Made by a program: the position numbers and the translations under genes. From Antitrichia curtipendula (Eukaryota; Streptophyta; Bryopsida; Hypnales; Leucodontaceae), in contig OX579633.1 in NCBI GenBank assembly GCA_951230915.1, forward strand, positions 6,608,145-6,672,144: a stretch of DNA of 64,000 nt, in the 5' to 3' direction. Below are positions 11,900 to 21,842 of the stretch, one piece after another (positions within the stretch are counted from its first letter, which is position 1; every line of letters begins with the position of its first letter). The notes below the pieces were generated by a model. It ran no database searches, was not told the DNA's origin, and saw only the letters and a program-made list of their open reading frames with translations.

Positions 11900-12450
11900 T
11901 CCTTCATGAACTAGTCTACATGTCATCCATTTAATCCAATCTATCCAAACCATGATTACAACTTCACTCCAATTCAAACATAAGCTTTTGAAATTGGATC
12001 TACAACCACGATGGTAATTAAGTGAGATGTACCCATCGTCAACCTTGACCCATACCCAATCTATAGGGAATATTGTTTCCAATTAGAGTTGGATCAAATT
12101 TCAACCAAAGCTAGGAATGTATTTTTTTAATTTCTTTTTCAAGGTTGGGACTAATAAAATCATGACACATGTCCCAAAGTAGTTAGCAACAAAGTAGGAA
12201 GTAGTGAGCAAAAAGTAGTTCTTGAATGATCGGAATTGAAAGACTCTAAACATTGGCTATAGACTTCGAGCACTTTTTGGCTCTCAAAATTCATAATTCT
12301 TTCAATTTTGGTATTAAAAAATAAATAAAAAATGACAATCCCATATCTCCTATCTCTCTACATGGGACAAATTTGCTACGCCTCAAATTATTCACGATTT
12401 GCTCCAAATTCCCTTAAGTGATCGGATATGGGTACATTTCCCTTGGATTA
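11900..12450. repeat. dispersed repeat, diverged copy of 52480-52920
   Basis: Shared blocks in the same order include 'aaatcatgacacatgt', 'aggaagtagtgagcaaa', 'gaatgatcggaattgaaaga', 'ttttggctctcaaaattcata', 'ctatctctctacatgg' and 'cacttaagtg'-like sequence. It was probably once part of one transposable element. No coding region is identified in either copy. Confidence 0.55.
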
Positions 12451-14339
12451 AAGGGATAGGAATTGTAGAAGAGAATTGAAGGACTTAGGATGTCCCAACC
12501 TTGACTTTAGGTTCATGTTCTACATTAAAAAAACAAAAGGATAAATCTTTAGGTAAAAAATGGTCAAACATTCCTATTGAATAACTTTCAGTGTACAAGA
12601 AGGATTGCATGGAGATAACAAAGTATCTATGAGGTCTGGGCACCATAGTAAGAGATGCATTAAGAAGTAAGAAGATAGACAACATTGGTTAATTCCAGCA
12701 AACAATGCAATTGAAGAAGATGCGGTCGGACTTCACATTCTACCATCTCACTAGGTTGATGGTTTATACCAAGTGTAGAAATTGAGGCATTGATAGGGTT
12801 ACTTAAATTTTTTGGCAACAATTAAATTTTTCTTTAGTGTAGGCAAATCTCGAACAACAAGAGATAGGAGAACAACGAGCGTGAGGGTGGGGAATGTTTA
12901 GAAAAAGGCAAATTAGAGACTTAAGTGTGATGTCGAGTGAGCATTGGTGGAACAACTACCATAGGAAGAGTAATTATACACACCATGAGTGGGAGATTTT
13001 AGATGTGCAACTCAAATAGAGATCTTAGAAGAGGAGCAAGATTTGAGCATGTTGTGAGAATCTAAAAAATGAAAATAGAACAGTATGGGAGCTTCATACG
13101 TGCCACACTTTAGAATAGTGCAAGTGCATGCAACATCTTCTAATGATTTACATAATTAAGCTAGAGTTAACAACATAGATCCCATTCCATTTTGACTTTA
13201 TACTTGGGGTGGGTCATAATAGTTACTAGGTGTGGTGTTTTTAAATACAAAGTGGGCCATTTTAGGTTGTCAATTAGCTTCATTAAAAACTTCATCATGT
13301 TCAAATTTTTTTAATTTCATATCACAATTTGGATATTAAAGCTTTGTGTTGTAAGTCCCACTATATATGCTCCATGCAAGGTGATTATTGTACTTTAGGG
13401 ACTTTATTTTTAGTTTGTCCCATTTAAAATTTTTATTCTATGCTATTGTAGGACAATTGAAGTAACTCACTTTTGCACAAACTTCAACACCTACCAACTA
13501 ATAGACTTTTTCATTCTTTTTAAGCAACACAAAAAACAATCTCTAGTAAAGTAGTGAAGCTATTTACATTCATCAATATCAATAACATACAAATGTGAAT
13601 TAAAATATTCATATTCATCAAAATGTGTGTAAATTCATCCATAGTAGAGCAATATTGTCCCTAGAGTTTATAGCAGTTGCTCACATTCATCCATTGAAAA
13701 CAAAAAACTATTGCCAAATATTCTCTCCAAAAAATTGTACAACATTTGAGCAATAAATCACCCCCCAAGATTACACTACTTTAAATTGTGCATAAGATTT
13801 GAAAATCATATTTGATTTTTTGTACATCCAAATTTTATAAATCAGTGTGCAATGGATGAGACTTCTATTCTTTTTCTATATGAAAAATCATTGTAATGCG
13901 TTTGGACCAACTTACATTCAAAGCAAAGCACATATGTTCCTAAAGGGGAGTTCATGCTTCTCCTACCTTAAGAGTCATGCTCTATAACTCCCATTATGAA
14001 TTGTTTTAAAGACATCGAGAAGGGAGGAGAAAACTTGACAATCTACAAAGATAAGTGAATAATCTTCTACCAAAAAGATTGCTAGCCTTTCCTTCTGCCT
14101 TCTTCTTTTTGTCTTTTTTAATCTATATAAAGAAGGGAACTCAAGGGAGTCATTAGAAGAGTATTAAAAATCCATGTGAAAAAAAATAAATAAATAAATT
14201 ATGAGTGCTCATGATTTTTGTTCCATTATTACAATTTTATTATTTTTAGTGTAGGATTGAGATAATTATGTGTTTCTTATTTTTAATAAACATAGGATTT
14301 CTAAAATTATTATTATTATTGTTGTAGAAATAATGTAGG
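12451..14339. other. AT-rich intergenic DNA, nothing recognised
   Basis: About 1.9 kb without convincing frames, tandem repeats or paired inverted ends. Short direct reuse of 'attcatcca' occurs near 13560-13690 but does not form a regular array. Confidence 0.45.
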
Positions 14340-14592
14340 ATCTTGCCACTTTAGATGCTAATGTGTGAGCGTAGAGACATGAGCTTTTGAGCCTTGAACC
14401 TCGTTGTAGGTATGTACCTACAACCATTTGCAGGTGTTTATAGCATATGTACCTATAACATGGAAAAATTCTATAACATATGAACCTATAATGTAGACAC
14501 CTATAACCATAAAAAGTGTCTATATTATACATTCCTAGGCTCATGGGCTCATAGATTCTATGCTCAAATACTAGCACTTACCTCTAATCATT
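14340..14592 (+). repeat. dispersed repeat rich in 'acctataa' units, copy of 32108-32330
   Basis: It is built from reiterated 'gacacctataacca', 'acatatgtacctataacat' and 'ctataatgtagacacctataa' segments and ends in 'ctaggctcatgggctcatag'. The same motifs in the same order occur at 32108-32330. The class is unknown. Confidence 0.55.
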
Positions 14593-14762
14593 GACAATAG
14601 ATAGATTTTAAAAAGTACCTTGCTTGATGCATCATAGTAGTACCTTTCAATCTTATATCGCAATTGTCTATTGTGTATCATTTACGGATGAAATGCTTAA
14701 AGTTGTGGGGAGTTTTTTCCTTGTTAATTGCGGTTTGTGCAAAAGCTACATTTGAAAGACAA

Positions 14763-15859
14763 GGCATGCCAATATGGTGCAGCAAAAGACTATTAACCCC
14801 TAAAGGACCACACACCGTTTTTTGACAACATAGCGTTTTTAGGCAGCTCACCACGAATGGAATTTCTATTTTTTTTCTTTGAAATTTTCACATAAGATGT
14901 GCCCGAGGAGTAGCTTTAGGGACCAACAATTTTCATAACTTTTGACCACATGGTTAAAAAGTTATGGTATGATATGTAGTTTTCATTGTTCGGTGGGCAG
15001 CCCGGGCAGCAAAAAAAACTTCTTTAAAAATAATTTTCTAGAGAAATAAAAATTGAAATTGATTCTCTAGATTTATGTGCACATGGAAAGCTTTGAATCA
15101 TTCCACTTTGATTTATGAGATGAAAGTTATGAGGAATTTTAGTTGTGGGTAGTTTGCGGGTAGTTATGGAATCTCTACTCTAAAATAAACTTTGAAGTCC
15201 TTTATTTAACTCAATTTTCAATATTTTGGGAAAAAAATATAAACACAAGGTGTAGATTGTTTATTACAACATTATAATCGTTTGGATTGGCATTTTTCAA
15301 TTCCATAATTAAATACTTAACAATTTAGTGTTTTGAATCATTTTCTACTTCTTTCTACTTACTATTTTTTTCCTATATGTTGTACATTTTCAAATGATCT
15401 GAAAATTTTCAAGCATGTAGCTAATTTGCTTTGAAGAATGAATCCAAAGAGTTACCACCATTTTGGACATTTTTTCATACAAATGTGACCATGTGAAGTG
15501 CAGCTTCCCGATTTTTTGCAGGGACAAAAAAAGGGTTTTTGTCACTTCAAATGCTAATATCTTGCAATCTACATGGTGGAAATTTCTGAATTTTTTTCCA
15601 CATCTTCTCAAACTAGTTTACTACAAGATCCTACGGTCACATGTGTCCAAAAATGTATTTTTTTCCAAAATTTGGTACTTGTACTAGAAATGGCAGTTTG
15701 GGAGCGCTTTTTGTGAAAACATAGTCAAAAACCTTTAGGGGTTAAGATAATTTGGTGCCAACCTCCATGCAAAATCAATGCAAATTCAATATCAAACCTA
15801 GCATGGAGGTTGATATCAAATTAGCTTAATAGCGTTTCTATGCACCATATTGGCATGCC
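14763..15859. mobile_element. foldback MITE split by a TTAA-family insertion
   Basis: The outer ends are ggcatgccaatatggtgca and its complement at 15841-15859. Ignoring the inner insertion (14793-15745), the left arm continues as 'ctattaagataatttgg...ccaacctccatgc'. The right arm (15801-15840) complements to 'gcatagaaacgctattaag' followed by 'ctaatttgatatcaacctc'. The arms pair over about 60 bases. The right arm carries the TTAA target only once (15826-15829), so it serves as the empty site for the inner insertion. Confidence 0.8.
14793..15745 (+). mobile_element. TTAA-family element, second subfamily (953 bp), piggyBac-like target site
   Basis: It starts ttaacccctaaaggaccac and ends acctttaggggttaa. 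TTAA flanks both sides (14793-14796, 15742-15745). Its interior differs from the 10423 copy: it has 'gacaacatagcg', 'cacataagatgtgcccgagg', 'gggcagcccgggcagc' and a 'ttttgcagggacaaaaaaag' block. It is present inverted, as the right half of the 17483-19023 composite. It is inserted in one arm of a foldback repeat whose other arm has a single TTAA, so TTAA is duplicated on insertion, as in piggyBac-type transposition. No transposase is encoded. Confidence 0.85.
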
Positions 15860-15896
15860 CTAAACTTTGTAATGTATGACACATATGTTTGGAAGC

Positions 15897-16462
15897 TTAA
15901 CCCCTAAAACCCCGCTTGTCCCCTCGGGAGACAATTTGGGTCCGGGTAGGTTCCTATTGTCTCAATTTGAAGTGAATTTTTTTGAGGTCTTTTGAGGTTG
16001 TGTAGTTTTGCAAGAGCTTTGTGGATATATAATTTTTGTTTCAATTGGATGCCGGATGAAATGGAGATTGGCGGGCAGTCCAAAACAAATTACAAAAAAT
16101 CAAAATTATTATTTTTGAATTTTTTTCCCTAAAAGATTATGTTTTTACCTATACATGGAGCTTTGATTCATTCTATTTGGACTAGGGATGAGAAAGTTAT
16201 GGACAATCTTAGGTTTTCGGGCAATTTAAGCATCTTCTTGAGAAAAAAACTTTTTGTTCAACTTTGAATGCTAATATCTTCCAATATGTACGGTCAAATT
16301 TGATGAAATTTTTATTGCATGATCTCAGACAAGTTAAGTACAAGATCCTACGGTTGAACTCCCAAGAAAACAAAAAAAATTGGTTTCCATAAATGAACAC
16401 AACAAAAGTGGTAATTTTGAGTGGTTTTTGGCAGAAAACACCCTTGGGGGTTTAGGGGTTAA
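15897..16462 (-). mobile_element. TTAA-family element (566 bp), both ends intact
   Basis: TTAA lies at 15897-15900 and 16459-16462. Left end ttaacccctaaaaccccgc. Right end complements to ttaacccctaaacccccaag. The internal blocks are those of the first subfamily, read in the opposite direction from the 10423 copy ('tttcaattggatgccgga', 'tggactagggatgagaaagt', 'atcttccaatatgtac'). It lies only 37 bases right of the foldback at 14763-15859. Non-coding. Confidence 0.8.
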
Positions 16463-16789
16463 GGAGTTTGTTGATAATGCTAAACCATGGCTACCATTAA
16501 CTTTTAATGAGTAAGATTCTTTAAGTTAAAGAATATAGTTCCAAAAATATACAAATAAGAGTTACATGCTATGGCAAATAAGAAACTTATATATATATAT
16601 ATTTTTATTTTTTATTTTTTTTGTTTTTTTGTTTTTTTGTTTTTTTGTTTTTTTGTTTTCAATTTATAGGAATTAATTTTTAAAAATTAATGGCAACTGA
16701 ATATAGTACAACTGAGCATATCTAGCATGTGGATCCAAGGTTGTGGATTTTAGGCAAAACAAACATCAAAGCTAAGCTCAATGAAAACA
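16463..16789. repeat. low-complexity tract with an 8-bp (gttttttt) array
   Basis: Around 16592-16665 there is an alternating TA run, then T-rich sequence, then about five copies of gttttttt. The rest of the interval is AT-rich and unrecognised. Confidence 0.6.
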
Positions 16790-17070
16790 TTTTCAAACAA
16801 TAAGGTAGGTGTCTCTGAAAGCGACTTGGCTCTCAAAGCGACCTCTAACACAAAAGTACATTTTATTTTCTTCAATGTACCAACATTGTACATTTCAGGA
16901 GGGTTTAGAAACCACTGCGTTTCAACTTCAAAAATTTGTAACTAATTCCACGAAGGTCCCAAAAATATGAAACGGCTTGGATTAGATGCCAATTCCATTT
17001 TTCTTCCTAGTAAAATTTACTGGAAATTGTTTCAAGGAGATTAGCTTCCCTGAAAATGCAATCAGCTCTT
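16790..17070 (+). repeat. dispersed repeat, inverted partner of 5740-5995
   Basis: Read in reverse it shares, with the first copy, the 'tgtacatttcaggagg / cctccggaaatgtaca' segment, the 'cactgcgtttcaacttcaaa' segment, the 'tagatgccaattccat' segment and 'cagctcttaaa'. Function and class are unknown. Confidence 0.5.
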
Positions 17071-17482
17071 AAAGGATCAGTTTAATAGCCTACTGACTAC
17101 CTTACAATGATTCCTTCTGCTGCAACAAACAGAAGGTGCATTAGTCTTTCAATTAATTGTCTCTATCTTCGGAGAAGCTTCCTCCATGCGTCCTAATAAA
17201 ACTGTTGTTCATGTTGACGATGTTTCTACTCAGCTCTTCAAATTCTCCATGCTCATGGGCACGAAAGACATGTTTCACCTTCCTTAACATAATAATGCCA
17301 AAGTGTCCCACTTCTTGTAAGTTGTGTTCTGTACTTCCTCTAGCTTGCATTCTTATTTATTTGTGGTGACACTGATGGTTCAAGAGATGGATTGAAATAT
17401 TTTATAAATATCCAATTACTGTAAGAGTTGAATAATGCGGGAGCCCTTCAATCCTACTTAATGAATTTTAAATGACATTTGT
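17071..17482. other. intergenic DNA, nothing recognised
   Basis: Overlapping plus and minus frames (17157-17369, 17153-17350) have no recognisable product. No repeat was noticed. Confidence 0.4.
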
Positions 17483-19023
17483 TTAACCCCTAAAGGACCG
17501 TCTGGGCAGGTTCGTATAACCTCAATTTTTAGTGAAGCTTTTAGAGGACGTGCAATTGTATGGACTAGTGATGAGAAAGTTATGGACAATCTTAGTTTTT
17601 TGGGCAATCTAAGCATCTTCTTGAAAAAATAACTTATAGAACTCATTTTTTAATGTAATTTTTATAAATTTTTCAGGAAAATGTGTTAAATAGGGTTTAG
17701 TTTGCATGTTCAAACAATTTAACCATTGGGATTATTGTGTTTCAATTCCATCTTAAAGCTATTAATAATATAGTGTTACCTTCATTTTTGAAACTATTTT
17801 TCCTTAATAAATTTTTAATGAGTGAAAATTAATTGTTTTTTTCCTAGATTTTGAACTTAGCTATTCAATATAAAATATTAGGAAAACATCATCTTTAGTG
17901 CATAAATTTTAAGTTAAGAAGATTCAAAGCCCAAAAATCTAGTTAAACAAGGTGCAAAAAAACTTGTTTTCTTCACTTTAAATGCAAATATCTTGCAATC
18001 TATGTGGTCAAAGTTCCTGAAATTTCTTCCACACATTTTTATACTAGTCTACTATAAGATCCTACGGTTAGATGTAAAAAATAACAGTTTCTAATTTTTT
18101 TTTCTTTGCAATAAAAATGGCAGAGACTATGCTTTCACCAAAACCACTCCAAAACTGCTATTTCTAATACAAGAACCAAATTTTAGAAAAAAAACATTTT
18201 GTAAAAATAAAACTGTAGGATATTGTATTAAACTAGTTTGAGAAGTTGTGGGTAAAATGTCAAAAATTTGTAATAGCATTTGAATTGACAAAAATATTTT
18301 TTTTGTCCCTGCAAAAATCCGGGCAGCTGCATTTCACAAGGTCACATTTGTAAGAAAAAATGTCCAAAGTGGTGGTTACTCTTTGGATTCATTCTTCAAG
18401 GCAAGTTGGCTACATGCTTGAAAAATTTCTGATCATTTAGAATTGTAAAACATATAGGGAAAAAATAGTAAGTAGAAAGAGGTAGGGAATGTTCAAAATA
18501 CTAAATTGTTAAGAATTGAAATACAGAATTGAAAAATGCCAACCCCAACGGTTGTAATGTTGTAATAAATAATCTACACCCAATGTTTTTATTTTTTTTC
18601 AAAAATATTGAAAGTTGAATTAAATATAGGACTTCAAAGTTTATCTTAGAGTAGAGATTCCATAACTACCCTCAAACTAAAACTCCTCATAACTTTCATC
18701 TCATTAATAAAAATGGAATGATTCAAAGCTCCCTACATATAAATCTAAAGAACCAATTTCAAATTTTTATTTTAAAAAAAAGTGATTTTTTAAGAAGTTT
18801 TTTCAGTTGCCTGGGTTGCTCGTCGACCAATTAAAATGACATATCATGCAATAACTTTTTAACCTTGTAGTCAAAAGTTATGAAAGTTGTTGGGCCTTAA
18901 AGCTACTCCTTAGACACATCTTGTGTGAAAATTTCAAAGAAGAAATATAAAAACTCTGGTTGTAGTAAACTGCCCAAAAATCGCTATGTTATCAAAAACG
19001 GTGTTTGGTCCTTTAGGGGTTAA
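17483..19023. mobile_element. composite TTAA element: two subfamilies fused head to head (1541 bp)
   Basis: It is bounded by TTAA at 17483-17486 and 19020-19023, with ttaacccctaaaggaccg at the left and ggtcctttaggggttaa at the right. The left half (to about 18150) matches the first subfamily ('gtatggactagtgatgagaa', 'cttgcaatctatgtggtca'). The right half (about 18150-19023) matches the 14793-15745 element in reverse ('ttttttgtccctgcaaaaa', 'atgtccaaagtggtggt', 'cacatcttgtgtgaaaa'). The outer ends remain a good inverted pair. Non-coding. Confidence 0.75.
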
Positions 19024-19286
19024 CCAGTGTCATTATTTGGATTAAATCTATGTGAAATTTAGATGAACGTTGGATGAACATAGATGAAAATTGGATGAAA
19101 ATTGAACAAGAATCATACTGTTTGAGATAATATGAAAATAGTGTATTCCACATTATATTGATTTTTTTAATTAACAAAACTTCCATATTATAGTGCTTCA
19201 TGAATTCACGTAATTTCCATATTTGTATTATTATACTGGGATTAGCTCAAAATCTCAAATACTCTACCTAAGGGACATATTCTGCA

Positions 19287-20218
19287 TTAACTAACCCTTC
19301 AAGTCTCTTTAGGGGAAAAAATGGATTTTGGGCAAGTTCCTATGAGCTAAATTTTTGGTGAAACTTTTTGGAACTTTCTTGTAAGATAGAAAAACTTGAT
19401 TTAATTTCTAGGAATATAATTTTTATTTCAATTGGTGCCTAGGAACAGAAGTTATACCACAATAAGCATATAAATAAACTCAACGGACGCAAAAAAAATC
19501 TACAAAAACTTCAAAAAAAAATTAAATTTTTTTTCCTTCATAGATTATATTTAATTCTACTTTGAAAAGCTTTGATTCATTGCATTTGGATTTGTAATGC
19601 GAAGTTACGGAAAATCTTGTTTTGTGGGCAATCAATTGAAAAAATAATATATAGAATTCATTTTTGAGCTCAATTGTCACATTTTTTCAAAACAAAAAGT
19701 TCCACATTGTTAACTTTGATTATTAGAAATCTCACCTTTGAGATTAAGGTGTTTTAATTCCATCTTTGAACTATTAATGATTTAATTTTTTCCTCTATGA
19801 TGTATCTTTTTTTATTTAAAATCATTTTTTAAAGAATAAAAATCACTTTAGTTTTTTAATCTTCTATTTGTTTTATAACTTTCAACCCAATTTTTCATAA
19901 TAAAAAAATTCAAAATCCAAAATCTACAATACAAAAAATTTAAGTTGAAAAGATTAAAAGTCTCATAAATTAGTTTGCTATGATATTCCAAAACATGATT
20001 TCTTTACTTTGTATGCAGTTATCTTGCAATCTATGTTGCCAATTGAAAGTGTTTGAAATTTTGTCCTCACATTCTCATACTAATCTATTGTTAAATTTTA
20101 CAATTAGATATGCAAAAAAATCCCATTAAATTTTATTTTTTGCTCTTTGTACTAGAAATGACAATTTTAAGCGATTTTTGACAAAAAAAAAAAAAGGCCT
20201 TGGGACTTCGAAGGTTGA
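19287..20218 (-). mobile_element. decayed TTAA-family element
   Basis: The left end at 19287 is ttaactaacccttcaagtc. The right end, 'ccttgggacttcgaaggttga', has lost the last TTAA match (TTGA). Internal landmarks 'ttatttcaattggtgcctag', 'gatttgtaatgcgaagttac', 'cttgcaatctatgttgcc' and 'ctagaaatgacaattttaa' place it in the first subfamily, reversed. Confidence 0.65.
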
Positions 20219-21842
20219 GTAAGTTGTATTGGAAAGTGATACATAGCATCTTGACATTGGATTCAACTAACTTGGCCCTGGCCCTTTCAAAATCTGATGC
20301 TACAATTCAATTTTGACACTACTACCTTAATCCTTGAAAGGTCTTTGGCGTTGCATTATACAACTTGTATTTTGCCTTGTAACTCTTCAAATGTGGTTTA
20401 ATATACAAATTGTATACGTTTTTATTTACTTACTATCATGATCATTAATTTACTTTGTATTGAAAAATATTTGGTCAATATTTTCTAATCAAATATCACC
20501 AAATTCATAATATATTACACTATGCGGCTGCAAAGGGGCTTTGGGGGTACAACCTCTCCCTCACATACGATACTCTCTACGTCACCACCCACAGTAATTC
20601 CAATTCTTCTCCTTGGAAAGAAACGACCCGGTGCGAAGTCGCCCCTTAACCGGTGACCGCGTTCCCGGCCTGTCACACGGTCTCCGCCGTTGTTACAGTC
20701 GTTCAACTGTACCTCCGGCAGCCGAATTATACCGCTTGACTGCGTAATAAGCCAGCCGAAGCTGATGTAAGATTGGATATTTGAGCATACAACTTGCCAA
20801 ACTAAAGAAAAAAAGAAACAGAAGAAAAATAGAAAAAACCCACAAAAAATCCTGAAAAGAATAATTCAGAAAATGCTTGGTTTTGATTTCGTTTGCGGCG
20901 CAGGCGGTTGCAGAGTGCGTGGGCAAAGCCTCCGTCAGGCGATGACTAAGCTTAATAAGTGAAGTTTAAATTACCGGTAGTGGGGCGCGTCGGATTTGAG
21001 GCTCAATGTACAGTACAGTAGAGAGACGCGATTTGATTCCCCACAGGCAGGGGCCGGAAGCTTGAACCTGAGGAGCAAAAAAAGTAGTGGTTTTGGGACG
21101 CAACCTCCACTTCGTACTGTAAAGTAAGTGTGTCTGGGTGTGTTCTGCGGAACTTTCCTTGCGGTGTCCGCGTTCGGAGCATCCCCAGTTGCCCACACGA
21201 CGATGCGATGATGATCAGTCAATTGGGGGGGGGGGGTAGTAAGGAAGGTAGAGTACGATTTGAGTGGAGATGATTAGGTCGCCCAAATGGTCCGCATGTG
21301 CTACTTACTGCTACTACCAGTCGAAGGAGGAAGTCCTCGCCCGCACTGAAACTCGTTTGCAATAGTGGCTAGTCACATCGCGTTCTCCCGTTTCTCTTTA
21401 GTTTTTTTTGCGAAGTCAGATGCTGTTAAGATATTTCCTTTTCCTTTTATGTGTTGAGGTTTTGATTGGTGGGTGACAAGGTGCTCATTTATCTGAGCGC
21501 GAAGAATTGAGAGCGAGTGAGCGAGGAGGTTTGATTGTTTGCCTATCCGATGGTCTCCACCATTTTGTTCTTCATCGTGAGCTTTTCCTTGGTGGGCTCT
21601 GGAATCGTCTCGTAGTGCGCGTGTGTGTGTGTTTTGGTTCTGAGAATGGCGAACAAGTTTGTGGAAAGGGGTTTGTAGCCCGAGTTTGTTGCAAGGTCTT
21701 TGTTTGTTGCCAGACCTTTACAGCCCGCGCGTTCCGCTTGACATGCAAGAGAGTTGCAGGAGAAAGCTCTCGAGCTTCGCCCTTCTCTCCCTCTCCTCCG
21801 TTCTCCTGGCTCCTCCACACCTCTCCCGACGCGTCCTCCGGG
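20219..21842 (+). promoter_or_regulatory. upstream region and 5' leader of the F-box gene
   Basis: Composition rises from AT-rich to about even from 20515 onward, a gene-island shift, with no recognisable gene in the interval. A run of thirteen or so G lies near 21225-21236. The frame of the F-box gene stays open upstream to 21507 but contains no Met before 21843, so 21507-21842 is best read as 5' leader. No TATA position or transcription start can be fixed with confidence. Confidence 0.35.

Noticed and set aside
20515..21222. Minus-strand frames in the GC-richer segment before the F-box gene
   Set aside because: Several short overlapping frames with no motif. The segment is better explained as the promoter and leader of the F-box gene.
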